Assembly: GCA_040774885.1 (NCBI GenBank)
Contig: JAXGTO010000010.1
Span: 1-61,498 of the forward strand
Length of the DNA: 61,498 bases
Direction: 5' to 3'
From: JAXGTO01 sp040774885
Lineage (GTDB): Bacteria; Actinomycetota; Coriobacteriia; Coriobacteriales; Eggerthellaceae
How positions within the stretch are numbered: position 1 is the stretch's first letter; the number at the start of each line of letters is the position of its first letter. The notes under the pieces were generated by a model. That model worked only from the letters and a program-made list of their open reading frames with translations, did not search any database and was not told where the DNA came from. The translations under genes were made by a program, and so were the position numbers. Positions 8,363 through 18,800 of the stretch are shown piece after piece.

Positions 8363-10471
8363 CTATTGTAGCGTATCGCCGCCCGGCTTCAGCCAGTCGA
8401 GCCATGCTGCGGCCTCTTTTTCATCCACATCCCATAGGCGAGTGGCCGTGCCGCCCACGCCGCTGGCCGTGACGGCCACGATGGTGGCCACGTGAGCATA
8501 CGCCTGGAAGGGATTGCGGCGCGTGAAGCCGAACTGGATCTTGGTGCGGGGAAAGCTGATCTGCTCGGTGGAAAAACCACTGTTGCGTATGGTCATGAAT
8601 CGGCGGTTGACGGCGAATCCGCTGTCGCGCTGCCACAGAACGGCGCGCACGGCCTGCAGCGCCATCCCGGCAAGGCACAGCACCATGAACGTACCCAGCG
8701 TGGCCTTCGCACCGGCAAGCAGGCCGTCCATATCGAGGAGGGTGCGCGACCCATCGATCGAGTTCACGCCCAGAAGCGCAATGGCAAGGAGCACCAGAGC
8801 CAAGCACCAGCCGCTGCGCCATATGGTGCCGCGCACGATTCCGCGGCGCAAGGCCACCCGGGGCAGCGGCTGGAGCGTTGCGGGAAAGTCGGCGAATTCG
8901 GGTATAAGGCCGGCTACGATCTGGGGTACGCGGTCCTTTTTGACGAAGGGATGCACCACCAGGCCCTGAGCATTGAGTTTTGCTTGGTTCTGGTTGTTCT
9001 GCCCGCCTTCCGCACCGGCGTCGATGCGGCCCAGGGAAACCTCGCAGTACCCCATAAGGCGTCGAATGAGCGTCTGCTTGATTACCACGGACTGCACGCG
9101 GTCGATGTCGAGGCCGGAAAACTCACGCTGGATCAGCCCGCGCTGAACCTCGATGCGGCTGCCGCGGCGCACGGCCTGGAAACTGCCATAGCCGATGCAG
9201 GTGGAGATGATTCCAGCCACCCAGGCAACAACCGCCACCAGCACCATAAGCCCCGCCAGGGCCCATAGAGTGTTCGTCAGGACAACCGCGAGATCGCTGG
9301 CCACCTTCGAAGGGGCGGCGGACCCGAGCGTGTTTTGGATGGCGCTGCCGATCCAGGAACCGCCCACGGTTCCCAACAGCGCAAATGCGGCGGCGATGAT
9401 GATAGCTCCGACTCCGGTGCTGTTGGAAAGACCGGTGAGAAACAGTTCTTTGTTGGAAAGGCCGAAGCTGTAGGTTACGGCACCGGTATCCACCTCTTGA
9501 CCGCCGAACACGCCGCGCAGCGTGCCGGCGGCGCCGGCCACTTGATCGAGCGCGTTGGGGGCGGTGGCAGGGATTGGGGGTGCGCCCGCCTGGCTCGGGG
9601 CCATCGGGGCGCCGGGAGTTCCGGGTGCGGCGGCTCCAGAGGCGGCGGTTGCAGCTGCCGCCACGTTTGCCGAGGCTCCAGAGGCGGCGGGCGCGGCAGC
9701 GTTTGCCGAAACGTCGGAAGCAGCCGCGACGGGAACGGCCATGGCCGCGGCGGATGTCGGCGCAGGAGCTACGGCGGATGCAGAAGCGCCGGCCTTTCGC
9801 GTGAACAGCTCGACGCGGATCTGCTCGGCGGCGGCGTTGGTAACATAGGGCACGCGCACGGCCTTGTTGGATGCGCCGCCAGCGGTATCGATGGCCACGC
9901 TGCACACACCCACGATGCGCTGTAGCAAGCTGGCGGTATGGTTGACCGACTGCACGCGGCTGTACGGCACGTGCACTTTCTTCTTCACGATGATGCCCGA
10001 ATACAGGCTGAATTCCTTTTGGTCGAACTGATACCACATGAAGTGGTACGAAAGCGCCTGAATTCCCACAATAAGACCTATGATCAGCACGAACAGCACG
10101 ACGGACCCCACCAGGAGGCTCACGCCCAACGCGGTCGAATCTCCGCCTTTCACAACCAGATTGAGGGCTGGAATCGCCATGCCGAAACCAAGCCCGATGG
10201 CAAGCGGGATGAAAGCGCTCACTGCGGCCAGCCAGATATAGCTGTGGTGCACTTTGATTCGCTGCCCTGCGGGGATGGCTGTCGGCGCCACAGGCGCGGG
10301 CATCTGCGGCGGTTGCAAGGTGCCATCATAGGCAGCCGAGGCGGGGACGTGCGCAGCGGGAACCGGCGGCATCAGCGGGTCGCGCGCCTCTTGCGAGGCG
10401 GGCGCATAGTAGGCCGGACGCTGCGGAGGCATCTCGGGTACTTCAGGTTGCGTGGGGAATTGCTCGTCCAT
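8363..10471 (-). CDS. Large bacterial PH-domain membrane protein (YdbT-like)
   Basis: 702 residues. A Pro-rich N-terminus is followed by repeated pairs of membrane segments, each with a bPH_2 domain: first near residues 165-225 (FSLYSGIIVKKKVHVPYSRVQSV), second near 470-545 (IEVQRGLIQREFSGLDIDRVQSV), third near 620-690 (FMTIRNSGFSTEQISFPRTKIQF). YdbS/YdbT-type proteins are envelope proteins of poorly known function. A 100-residue Ala/Pro-rich low-complexity insertion (about 230-330) splits the usual YdbT layout. The gene starts eight bases after the short PH protein, a conserved YdbS-YdbT pairing. Confidence 0.8.
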   Translation of the reverse strand: MDEQFPTQPEVPEMPPQRPAYYAPASQEARDPLMPPVPAAHVPASAAYDGTLQPPQMPAPVAPTAIPAGQRIKVHHSYIWLAAVSAFIPLAIGLGFGMAIPALNLVVKGGDSTALGVSLLVGSVVLFVLIIGLIVGIQALSYHFMWYQFDQKEFSLYSGIIVKKKVHVPYSRVQSVNHTASLLQRIVGVCSVAIDTAGGASNKAVRVPYVTNAAAEQIRVELFTRKAGASASAVAPAPTSAAAMAVPVAAASDVSANAAAPAASGASANVAAAATAASGAAAPGTPGAPMAPSQAGAPPIPATAPNALDQVAGAAGTLRGVFGGQEVDTGAVTYSFGLSNKELFLTGLSNSTGVGAIIIAAAFALLGTVGGSWIGSAIQNTLGSAAPSKVASDLAVVLTNTLWALAGLMVLVAVVAWVAGIISTCIGYGSFQAVRRGSRIEVQRGLIQREFSGLDIDRVQSVVIKQTLIRRLMGYCEVSLGRIDAGAEGGQNNQNQAKLNAQGLVVHPFVKKDRVPQIVAGLIPEFADFPATLQPLPRVALRRGIVRGTIWRSGWCLALVLLAIALLGVNSIDGSRTLLDMDGLLAGAKATLGTFMVLCLAGMALQAVRAVLWQRDSGFAVNRRFMTIRNSGFSTEQISFPRTKIQFGFTRRNPFQAYAHVATIVAVTASGVGGTATRLWDVDEKEAAAWLDWLKPGGDTLQ

Positions 10472-10479
10472 GGCTCGGC

Positions 10480-10971
10480 CTACACGTCCTCGCGCGCCAG
10501 CCGTGCCAGCTCGGCGGCTTTATCGCGCACGGTTTCGGCGGTGGCAAAATCGAGTCCGGGAATCTCGTGCGATCCCGCCGCCGTCGCCACCGTCACGCTG
10601 GCCAAGCCGAACATCCGCTGAATGGGCCCTTGGCGCGTGTCGGTATTCTGCACGCGGATGAACGGAATGATGAAGCGCTTGCGCCAGATGATGCCGCGGG
10701 CGATGTCCAGGTATTCATCGGTAAGTTCGTAGCGCCACCGCACAAAGCGAATGGGCGGCAGCACCAGCATCCAGATCACCATCATCACCACGTATACGGC
10801 CAGCGTGAACAGGCACAGCACATCGGTAACGGGTGCAGCTTCGGGATCGAAGCCGATGCAGAAGAAGATGAGGTAACAGCAAAAGCACGAAAGGGTGATC
10901 CACAGCGCGTCGTTGATGCGCCAGACGTTTTTAACCTTGGGGTTGAGTTTGTTTGCGGGCAGATCCTTCAT
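10480..10971 (-). CDS. Small bacterial PH-domain membrane protein (YdbS-like)
   Basis: 163 residues. Two membrane helices (ALWITLSCFCCYLIFFCIGF; LCLFTLAVYVVMMVIWMLVL) are followed by one bPH_2 domain (YELTDEYLDIARGIIWRKRFIIPFIRVQNTDTRQGPIQRMFGLASVTVATAAG, quoted here only as residues about 70-125 of the protein by key parts: LTDEYLDIARGI, IPFIRVQNTDT). The ATG at 10971 has AAGGAG upstream; the open frame extends to 11169 without support. It is the likely first gene of a six-gene minus-strand operon (YdbS-YdbT-HlyIII-CorC-PspC-PspC), all envelope proteins. Confidence 0.8.
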   Translation of the reverse strand: MKDLPANKLNPKVKNVWRINDALWITLSCFCCYLIFFCIGFDPEAAPVTDVLCLFTLAVYVVMMVIWMLVLPPIRFVRWRYELTDEYLDIARGIIWRKRFIIPFIRVQNTDTRQGPIQRMFGLASVTVATAAGSHEIPGLDFATAETVRDKAAELARLAREDV

Positions 10972-11116
10972 AAAACGCTCCTTGCTTTGTTGTTGCCGCG
11001 TTACAAACATACTAACAGGTACGTTGCTTTTTCGTCTTTCGCGCCAAGCGAAACAAGCCCGGCGATTTCGCGTATCATTGCATATGGGCAACATGCCAGG
11101 ACAGAGGAGGCGCGCC

Positions 11117-11914
11117 ATGGGCGAGCAAAAGCAGGAGCAACTCCATTTCGACGATGTGGACATCCCCATCTATCGACGGGCGCAAACCGAAACCTACCTG
11201 GCGCTGCAGCCCCCTACGGCTGCGCCCTATCTCATCACGCAAAACGAAATCGAGCCCGAAGTGCTGGTGAAATTCGTCCAAGAGCGCGTTGGCATCATCA
11301 ACGAGCTGCGCGAAGATATGCTCAAGCGCTACCAGAAATCGACTTCGCTCAAGTGCCACTACACCAGCGGCGACGTGGCCTATCTGTTCGGCCGGCCGTT
11401 CATGCTGCGCGTGTTCCCGTTGCCTCACGGCAAGAAGATGAAGCACGGCGCGCATGGGCGCGTCAACGTCAACTGCAAGATGCACAGCGACGTGAGCGTC
11501 ATCGACCTGTTCGTCATGCAGACGGGCAACCACGACCAGGGTCGCGCGGCGTTCGAAGCCTTCGCGCTGCCGGTATTCGAAAGCAACGTGCGCAACGTGC
11601 TCCGGCAGTGCCGCGCCAAAGCCGGACTGCCCGACGGCCTGACCGCAACGGTGCGCGTACGGCCCATGCGAACGGGCTGGGTGCACGTGGATGTCGAGCA
11701 CAACAGCACGTGGGTGTCGCAGGACTTGCTGCCCTACCCCGTTGATTGCACGGCATACGGGTTCTTGGTGGATGCCTGCAAAAAGTTGATGCCCGATGCC
11801 TCCGTTGCAGAGCGCGAAGCGATGTTCGACACCGCACTGCCCAACTGGCGTAGCATAAAGAACACGCTGGAAGACCCCGACAACATCTATAAGCGTCAAC
11901 TGAAGTCCCGCTGA
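11117..11914 (+). CDS. YgjP/DUF45-like protein lacking the metallopeptidase motif
   Basis: 265 residues. The layout resembles YgjP-type (M48-like) proteins: an N-terminal beta-rich part (LFGRPFMLRVFPLPHG...VNVNC), a helix with FESNVRNVLRQC, then VRPMRTGWVHVDV, where the family usually has a KTRWGSC-type motif, and LLPYPVDCTAYGFLVDACKKLMP, where the family has its HELxH zinc site. None of the metal ligands is present at that place. The start is the ATG at 11117, preceded by GAGGAGG; earlier ATGs (11084, 11093) lack a ribosome site. It is an isolated plus-strand gene among minus-strand neighbours. The family assignment is by eye and moderate; function is unknown. Confidence 0.6.
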   Translation: MGEQKQEQLHFDDVDIPIYRRAQTETYLALQPPTAAPYLITQNEIEPEVLVKFVQERVGIINELREDMLKRYQKSTSLKCHYTSGDVAYLFGRPFMLRVFPLPHGKKMKHGAHGRVNVNCKMHSDVSVIDLFVMQTGNHDQGRAAFEAFALPVFESNVRNVLRQCRAKAGLPDGLTATVRVRPMRTGWVHVDVEHNSTWVSQDLLPYPVDCTAYGFLVDACKKLMPDASVAEREAMFDTALPNWRSIKNTLEDPDNIYKRQLKSR

Positions 11915-11983
11915 TTGTCGCTATCCGCAAGGGGACGCGGGCTGCAATATTGCCCGCCCAACGAAACAACAGACCGGCGCCAT

Positions 11984-12190
11984 GCGACGCGGCGAAGAGC
12001 TCGTCACCACGCAGCGGGGTGAAGGACGCAAAACATCGACTGCTACAAAGAACCCATCGCACGTGGCACAGCACAACGGCGCGGCATCATACGGCACATT
12101 GAAGGGCGCAAATTAGCCGCGCGGTGACGTGGCGAAGAGCTCGTCACCGCGCAACACGGTGAAGGACGCAAGCGACTGGCCGCAACAAAG
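11984..12190. repeat. Direct repeat pair, ~68-bp units 140 bp apart
   Basis: The block GGCGAAGAGCTCGTCACC, then CGCA, GGTGAAGGACGCAA, GACTG and CAACAAAGA-like sequence, occurs at 11984-12050 and again at 12123-12190. The offset is 140 bases and identity is roughly 80-85% by eye. Neither copy lies in a supported gene. Confidence 0.7.
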
Positions 12191-12218
12191 AGGTTTAGCC
12201 AGCCAAGGTGCGTCGTTT

Positions 12219-12359
12219 TTAACAAAAAGCGGCACTTTCCGCGATTTTTTTCGCGTCCGATTTACAGCAAAATCACCTGACCTGGTAAAACGCCAATCAG
12301 CTTTCCCTCGGCGTGCTTTTTTCGACTTGAAAATCGCGGAAAGTGCCGCTTTTTGTTAA
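12219..12359. repeat. Long palindromic element, family I copy 1
   Basis: Perfect 30-bp inverted repeat with arms at 12219-12248 and 12330-12359, and about 81 bp between them. Each arm starts TTAACAAAAAGC and contains CTTTCCGCGATTTT. The same arm ends (TTAACAaaa...CTTTCCGCGATTTT) form copies 2 and 3 at 24189-24319 and 25718-25846. The middle carries ATCACCTGACCTGG, weakly like the conserved core of the other copies. Confidence 0.85.
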
Positions 12360-12540
12360 TTTTCAGCCCGATGCGGTGACATCGGCACCTATATCCGGCA
12401 AGTGCATCAACCAAGTGGGTTCGTGCGCGCAGCGGCCACTGACTGGGTCCGCGCATGCCATAGGCACCAAAAGGAAGCCGACATTGGCCGTGATTGCTCC
12501 CTGCCTGTGCCCTGAACCGCCTGTGCGCAGCTCCTCAGCA

Positions 12541-12760
12541 CGCACGTGGACCCATCTGCTGGTACACCCCTATCGCATACGGGCCCATCCGAACGTGCGC
12601 CCCTATACGCATGCGGCACATCCGTGCGCAGCACCCCCAACACGCACGTGGGCCCATCTGCTGGTGCACCCCTAACGCATACGGGCCCATCTGCATGCGA
12701 ACCCCTATATGCATGCGGACGCATCTGCGCGCAGCACCGCAACACGCACGTGGGCCCCGT
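12541..12760. repeat. 34-bp tandem repeats in a 102-bp higher-order array
   Basis: Six 34-bp units start at 12541, 12575, 12609, 12643, 12677 and 12711, with a partial seventh at 12745. Units 1-3 and 4-6 match one another in order, giving a 102-bp period. Shared features are a GCATGCGG- or CGCACGTGG-like start, CCCATCTG and CACCCCTA. Because 102 is divisible by three, the open frames through it show peptide repeats, but no ribosome site or plausible protein supports translation. Confidence 0.85.
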
Positions 12761-12778
12761 TCTGAGACGGGGCCCACG
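12749..12778 (-). terminator. GC-rich hairpin downstream of the surface-protein gene
   Basis: CGTGGGCCCCGT and ACGGGGCCCACG form a 12-bp stem around a six-base loop, about 80 bases past the stop of the minus-strand surface-protein gene. No U-tract follows on that strand, so an intrinsic terminator role is only possible. It sits at the edge of the 34-bp tandem array. Confidence 0.4.
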
Positions 12779-12856
12779 ATCGAACTCTCAACTCTTTTGC
12801 GCTGGTGGCAGCTTGCCGACTAGCGCATGCGGCTCAACCTTCTTGCCTCATCCTGC

Positions 12857-15800
12857 TTACTGCTGCAGGTTCTTGGCGCGACGGCGACTGTACACCAGCA
12901 GCGTCACTCCGCCAGCCAGCAGCAAAGCGATCGAACCGAACGGCGTGTTGTCGCCGGTCTTGACCGTAGCGGTCTTGGCGGCTGTGGCGCCCTTGGTGTT
13001 GTCGACCGGTGCCTCGCCTACCTGATCGCTTACTACTGCCGAACCGGATCCGTCATCGGCAACGACCCTGTTGGTGAACGAGGTCACATCATCGTTGACG
13101 GTGAACTCCATGATGACGGAGGCAGACTCGCCGGCATTGACCTTGGGTGCAGTCCATGTGGTGCCATCAGCGGAAACCATACCGTCGCCCGTATAGGACA
13201 CGTAGGTCAGACCGTCGAACTTATCGGTGAAGGTCTTGCCCGATTCAACGTCGGTTTCGCCCTTGGAGTTGTCATAGGTGATCTTGTAGTACACCGTGGA
13301 GCCCGCAAGCGCGGCATCGGTGGCGGGATTGCCGTCGGCATCGACGCGGCTCTTGGTAAGCGTCGGCTCGGTGTCACCGGTCACCTTGGCAGCATTGGTG
13401 TACGTGGTGTCGGTGGTGGTGCACTTGACCATGATCACCACGGTGTCTTCGCCCACGGGGACATTGTCGACCGTGAAGCCGTCGCCCGTCCACGTTGCCG
13501 TGGCGCTACCGGTGACAACAGAAGAACTGTCGTAGGTAAGGTTGGTCATGAAGTCGGACACCTTGAAGTTGGTGGCATCAGCCGACCCGGTGTTCGAAAG
13601 AGTCAGAGTGTAGGTAGCCGTTCCGCCCACTTCGTCGGCCGGGGTCACCAAATCTTTGACCACGCCGACGTTTGGAATCTTCTCGGATACCACGACGTTG
13701 TTGGCCTTGTTGGAGATGAGTGTAGTGCTCTCACCCGCAGCGTCGGTCTTGTCGATCTTGAAGGGCAGGATGACCTCGGCGGTTGCACCCTTGCTGACAT
13801 CGGTGGTCCAAGTGAGCGTTCCGTCGCCATTGTCTACCACGCCGTCAACGGTGCCGGTATAGCTCATGCCGGTGAAGGTGTCGGTCATGGTGTAGCCGGT
13901 CTGATCCTTGGCGTCGGTGGCGGTGTTGTCAACGGAAAGCTTGTAGTACACCGTCTGGCCGGGGATGACCTGGTCGGTTGCAGGGTTGCCATTCTCGTCG
14001 GTACGCACCTTGCTGTCGGTGGGATCGGCGGTGCCGATGGGACCGAGAGCGTTGGAGAACGTATCAGCGGTGGGCTTGGCGATGACCGTGATTACTACGC
14101 TGTTGTTGCCCATGGGCACGGAGTCTACCTTGAAACCGGTGCTGGTCTTGGTGACGGTGGCGCCGGTAGCGGTATGGCTGACGTACTCGAGGTTGGTCAT
14201 GGTGTCGGTCACGTCATAGGCGTCGGAAGCAATGGCGCCGCTGTTGGAAAGCGTGATCTTGTAGGTAACAGTGCCGTCATCGGCAATGCCCTTGGTGGTC
14301 ATTTCCTTGGTCTGCGTGACGTTGGCCACCTTTTCGCCCACGGCGGTGCCGTTGGCGCTGTTGTTGATGATGGAGGTGTCAACGGTGGCGCCATCGCCAG
14401 TGACGGTGGGCTCCACGATGAAGGGCAGCCAGATGCTGGTGGTTTCGCCCGCAGCGACATCGGCGGTCGTGGTCCACGTGAGCGATCCGTCGGTATTGGA
14501 CGTAACCGCAGCATCGGTGCCTACATAACGCAGGCCGGTGAAGGTTTCGGTGGTCTTGTAGCCGGCCGCCAAAGCAGCCGTGCCGGTGGTGTTGTCCACG
14601 GTCACCTTGTAGTAGACCTTGTCGCCCACCTTAACCGTATCGGTGGCCGCTGTGTCGCTGCCGTCGGCATCGACACGCACCTTGTCGCTCTTGGCTTCAG
14701 GGTTGGTGGTGGGTTCCACTTGGTTGGTGAACTTGTCGTCGGTCACCTTGCAAACCACGGTGATGACCACGTCTTCGTAATTGTCGTCGTTGGCAGCCAA
14801 GATCTTGTCCACCGTGAACGTGCCGGTGGCAGCGTCGTAGGTGACGGTGGCGCCGGTGGCAGAACTGCTGACGTAGGTGAGCCCCGTCATGGTGTCGGCC
14901 ACCTTGTAGTCGGTAACGGCAGCTTCCTTGTTGTTATGCAAGGTAATGGTATACGTGACGTTGCCGTTGTCGTCGATAGCCGTCGACTTGAGTTCCTTGG
15001 CGATGCTCACGTCGATCTTGGGGTCGGTGATCTGAGACTTGCCATCCTTGGTAGGCAGCGCTTCGGTGCTGCCGGCCGGCGTGATGGTTACCGTCGGATC
15101 GTCGCCTTCAGTAGCCGCAGCCGTCACCGTGATGTCGGTCTCGTCAGGCGAAGAAACCTGATAACCATCGGGAGCCGCAATCTCGGTGAGTTTGTAGTTG
15201 CCCGTGTAGGTGATGGTAGCACCGCTGACGGGATCGCTGCCATAAATGGAGCCGGAAGCATACAACTTGAGCGGCGTCTTGCAAGCGTCGGCAGCAGGTG
15301 TGTAGTCGGCGTTGCCATACACGATATCGCCTTCGGAAATGGTGATGCCCTTTGCGGCTGCTGCCGTCACGTCGTCGGCGGTGGCGGACCACACGTCGTC
15401 AGCGGAAAGCACAGCCCAGTCGCCCGAGCTCAATTCGGCTTCAAGCTTGAACTGCGCGCCCGGCACGTAGTTCTGTGCAGTGGTGTCATCAACCTTGCTC
15501 AAAGCGATGCCCGTGCGGGTGTCGGTCAGCGTAACGGAAGTGAACTTGTTCGGATCGCTGGTGGTGGTGGCGTGGCCATCTCCACCCGTGGTGATGTAGT
15601 ACATCAGGCTGGCGCCCGCAGAATTGTAGGACTTGCCCGTCTGTTTGCTGACGGCAGTGTTCGAGGAATCATCAAGCTCCATGCTGCTGGGAGCGGTGAA
15701 GGTGAGCGTTGCGCTGATGTTGGACAGCTGCGGGAGCGTGTACTTGTTTTCCTGCGCAACGTCGGTATACGTCAGGTCGATGGCCACCGCTTTGAAGGTG

Positions 15801-18800
15801 GACATGTCCTGCGTTCCGTCGTACTTGGTCCAAGACCCATCGTGGACGTCGAGCGAAGTATTCGGTTCGGTAGAGAAGTAGATCACCGGGACGATGCCCT
15901 TGGATTCGGCAACGCTGGTATCGATGCCCTTGAGCGTTCCTTGCCACTTGGGGTCGGTGCCGGCCTGTTCGAAGTTGTCGTACAAGACCAGGTCGGTAAC
16001 TTGGATGTACTGGGAATTGTTGTAGGTGAGCTTGTAGGTGTAGTCGTCGCCGATCTCGACTCCGGTGTCGTTGACGTATTCGCCTGCGCCGGTGCCCACA
16101 GAGGGAGCCACCTTCTTGGTAAGCCCGCTGTCGGCTGCATAGTCGGCAGTGACCGTGGTGGTCAAGCTGCTGTACACGGTGTCCATCTTGCGGTCGCCAA
16201 GCGTTGTTTCGTCATAGTTGGCATCACCGTACAGATTGTTGAGCGCGCATTTTTTCTCGGTCTTATCGTTGTTCACATAGATGGTGTCATGCGGGCTCAC
16301 GTCCTCGCGGTCGCCGACGCCGTCGGTTTTCATGTTCACCTGGTCGGCATAGGCGGTGCCCAACAGCGACGTTCCGTGGATCTGGTAAGCGGTGTCAGAA
16401 GGAATGGCGCTCACGTCGTTCATGGCGTCCCACTTGACCACTGTGCTGTAGTTGACGCGGAACCCGGACTGCAGATAGCCGGCACCGACCACGGACCCCG
16501 CCGAGCTGCCGGAAGCGGTATGCGACGTCCCATCGGTACTCGCCGGATAGTACGTATTGCCCTTCGTTGCGGTTCCCGTGTTGCCCGTATAGGTCACCGT
16601 GAACTTGACCAGCTGCCGCCCGGTGCCCTTGTAGTTGTCGGTGGGCTCGGCCACGACGGATGCGGTGCATTCGTTGGTGGTGCCCACGGCCGTAGTTGGA
16701 TGGTTATCGTCGCTGTAGTACTTTTCGCCTGCCGGCAGCAGGTCGTCGAACACGGCCGTGTTCTCCGACAGCTTATAGCTCAGCTTGTCTATGGCCTGGT
16801 CGAGATTAAGCCCGGTGATGTTGTAATACTCGTAGCCCGTTTGTTGGTTGTCGATGATCACCTGGGAATTGGTCATGTCGTTGGTCTGCTTGCCCGATGT
16901 CTTGACCGTGCCGCTGCGTCCTTCGATGGGCGTCAGGCTGCGGATGGTGTTTTCCGACGAACGGGGAACGCCCACTCCGGTACGGTCGCTGTCCATCAAG
17001 CTGCTGAAGTTGGTTGTGTCTGCGGCGATCTGGGCAGAAGCTTGATGATTCGGGTTCCAGGTATCCATGTATGAACTCGTGTAGTCTTTGGATTCCTGCT
17101 CGGTGAACATCTTGCCCGTGGCGGAACTCGTGAACGGGAACGCAGCGCTGTTGGCGAACCAGAAGGTATCGGTGTCGTTGGGAGCAAGAGTGTTCCAGGT
17201 GGCAGTACTGCTGCCCTTGAGCGTCCAAGTAGGATACACGTTGTAGCTGACGCTGCAGTCTTGCTTGCCATCGGGGGCACTGGTGTTGCCCTTGTAGACC
17301 ACATAAAACGCCACGTAGTTGGCACCCGAAACATCAACGGTCAAGTTGGTTCCGCTCTTGATTTCGTTGTACGTACGCGTGGTGATCAGAGAATAATCGC
17401 TGAGGGATGCCTGCGGGCTGGTTGCGCCATAGATTTCGAACGTACCGGCATTGGCATCGTCGGCTGCTTTGGTGACATAGCCATACGTGTCTTCCTCCGC
17501 ATTGTATTCCATGTACTGATCGGTGCAATTGCTGTCGAACGACAAGCTCTTCAAGGAGTAATCGCTCGCCGTCAGCGTTTTAAGGGTTCCATTTGATGAA
17601 CTGTAGACCTGCAGGGTGTCATCGATGGCATAGGCATCATGGGATGGCGTGTTCACTTTCGTGATGTTGCCGTCTTGGTCTTTTTCGACAGTGAAGTAAT
17701 TGTTCTGAACGGCGAGCTTGTCAGTCTGGATATCGACGTCGTAGCCCTTCTTCAAGACGGACACTGCGCCATCGCTGCCGTCAGCGGTAACCGTCTTGGT
17801 GCTGCCGTCACCGCCACCAGGACCGACGGGCGCGCCCTTGGTCCATGTTGCGGTAGCCGAGCTGGGGTCGCTGGTGACACCCTGCGTTTTGTCTATGTCC
17901 GTGATGGAAGACGTTGCAGTGTTGTTGAACTTGAGGCTTTCACCGGGCTTGAGCGCCGTGTAGTTGGCCTTGGGATACTGGACCATCACATAGCAGTACT
18001 GCGTCCCGACAGACTGCGCGGTTTTGCCAGCCTCGGTTGCATTGTTATCGTAATCATAAGAACCGACGGTATAGATGCCGACGCCGCGGTTGGGGTCGGT
18101 GGCGCTGGTTGTGCTGTTGACCGTCTTGCAGTAGTGCAGGCCTTCGCTGTCAGTACTCATGCCGAGAATCGTAGCTCCATTATCTACATCGTCAGAGGAA
18201 AGCTCGTCCCTGAACGTCAGATAATAGGGTTGCGATCCGCTCGTCGTGGTGTCAAGGCGATAGATCATGTAGTAATTATCATTGAAATTATAGTCGGAAG
18301 AATCATGTCCGAACCAGTAGCCCGACCCCTGGGGGACGGAGCTGGGGTCGACTGCAGCGGGAAGCTTGCGCTCGCCGGTGCCGTTCTTGATGACGTTCTT
18401 GGTAAAATTCTTGAGCGTCACTTGATTCTCAAAGGTGACCTTGCAGCCAGAAGCCGAGATGCCCTCGGTCACTTTGGACGGGGTGATTTCGCCCACTGTG
18501 CCATTGGCAACTTTGCCTTGGTCGATTTTATAGGTGATGGAGAACACCTTGGTGTCGTTTGAAGGAATTGCTTTGCAGTTGGTGAAGGTATAGGTGCCGT
18601 CACCGTTATCTTCGTAGTACCAGAAAGCGGCACCGTAGTCGTGATCGGGATCGCTGCTCTTGGCCTCTACGCCCAAACTGGCGATGTCGCACGTTGAGCC
18701 GTCACGATAGGTAAGCAGCGTCTTGCTGATGGTGAACGTGGCCTCGCCGACGCCATACGCCTTGGAGGACGTGATGCCCACCTGGGCCTGAATGGCCACT

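Larger units (their letters stand above)
11915..12856. other. 942-bp repeat-rich desert without a supported gene
   Basis: Between the YgjP-like gene and the surface-protein gene, which converge, no convincing gene is seen. Open frames of 60-110 codons at 12363-12823 are made of translated tandem repeat and are rejected. The stretch holds, in order, a direct repeat pair, a 141-bp palindrome, a 34-bp tandem array and a GC-rich hairpin, each listed separately. Confidence 0.6.

Noticed and set aside
12541..12760. CRISPR array
   Set aside because: Units are head-to-tail without unique spacers; no cas genes in the window.
12363..12823. Open frames on both strands with peptide repeats (QHARGPIC, MGPRAC)
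   Set aside because: Translation of the 34/102-bp tandem DNA repeat; no ribosome site, Cys/Arg/Pro-rich.
12827..17074. 1415-codon plus-strand open frame
   Set aside because: Antisense of the surface-protein gene, whose strand has signal peptide, domains, promoter and ribosome site.
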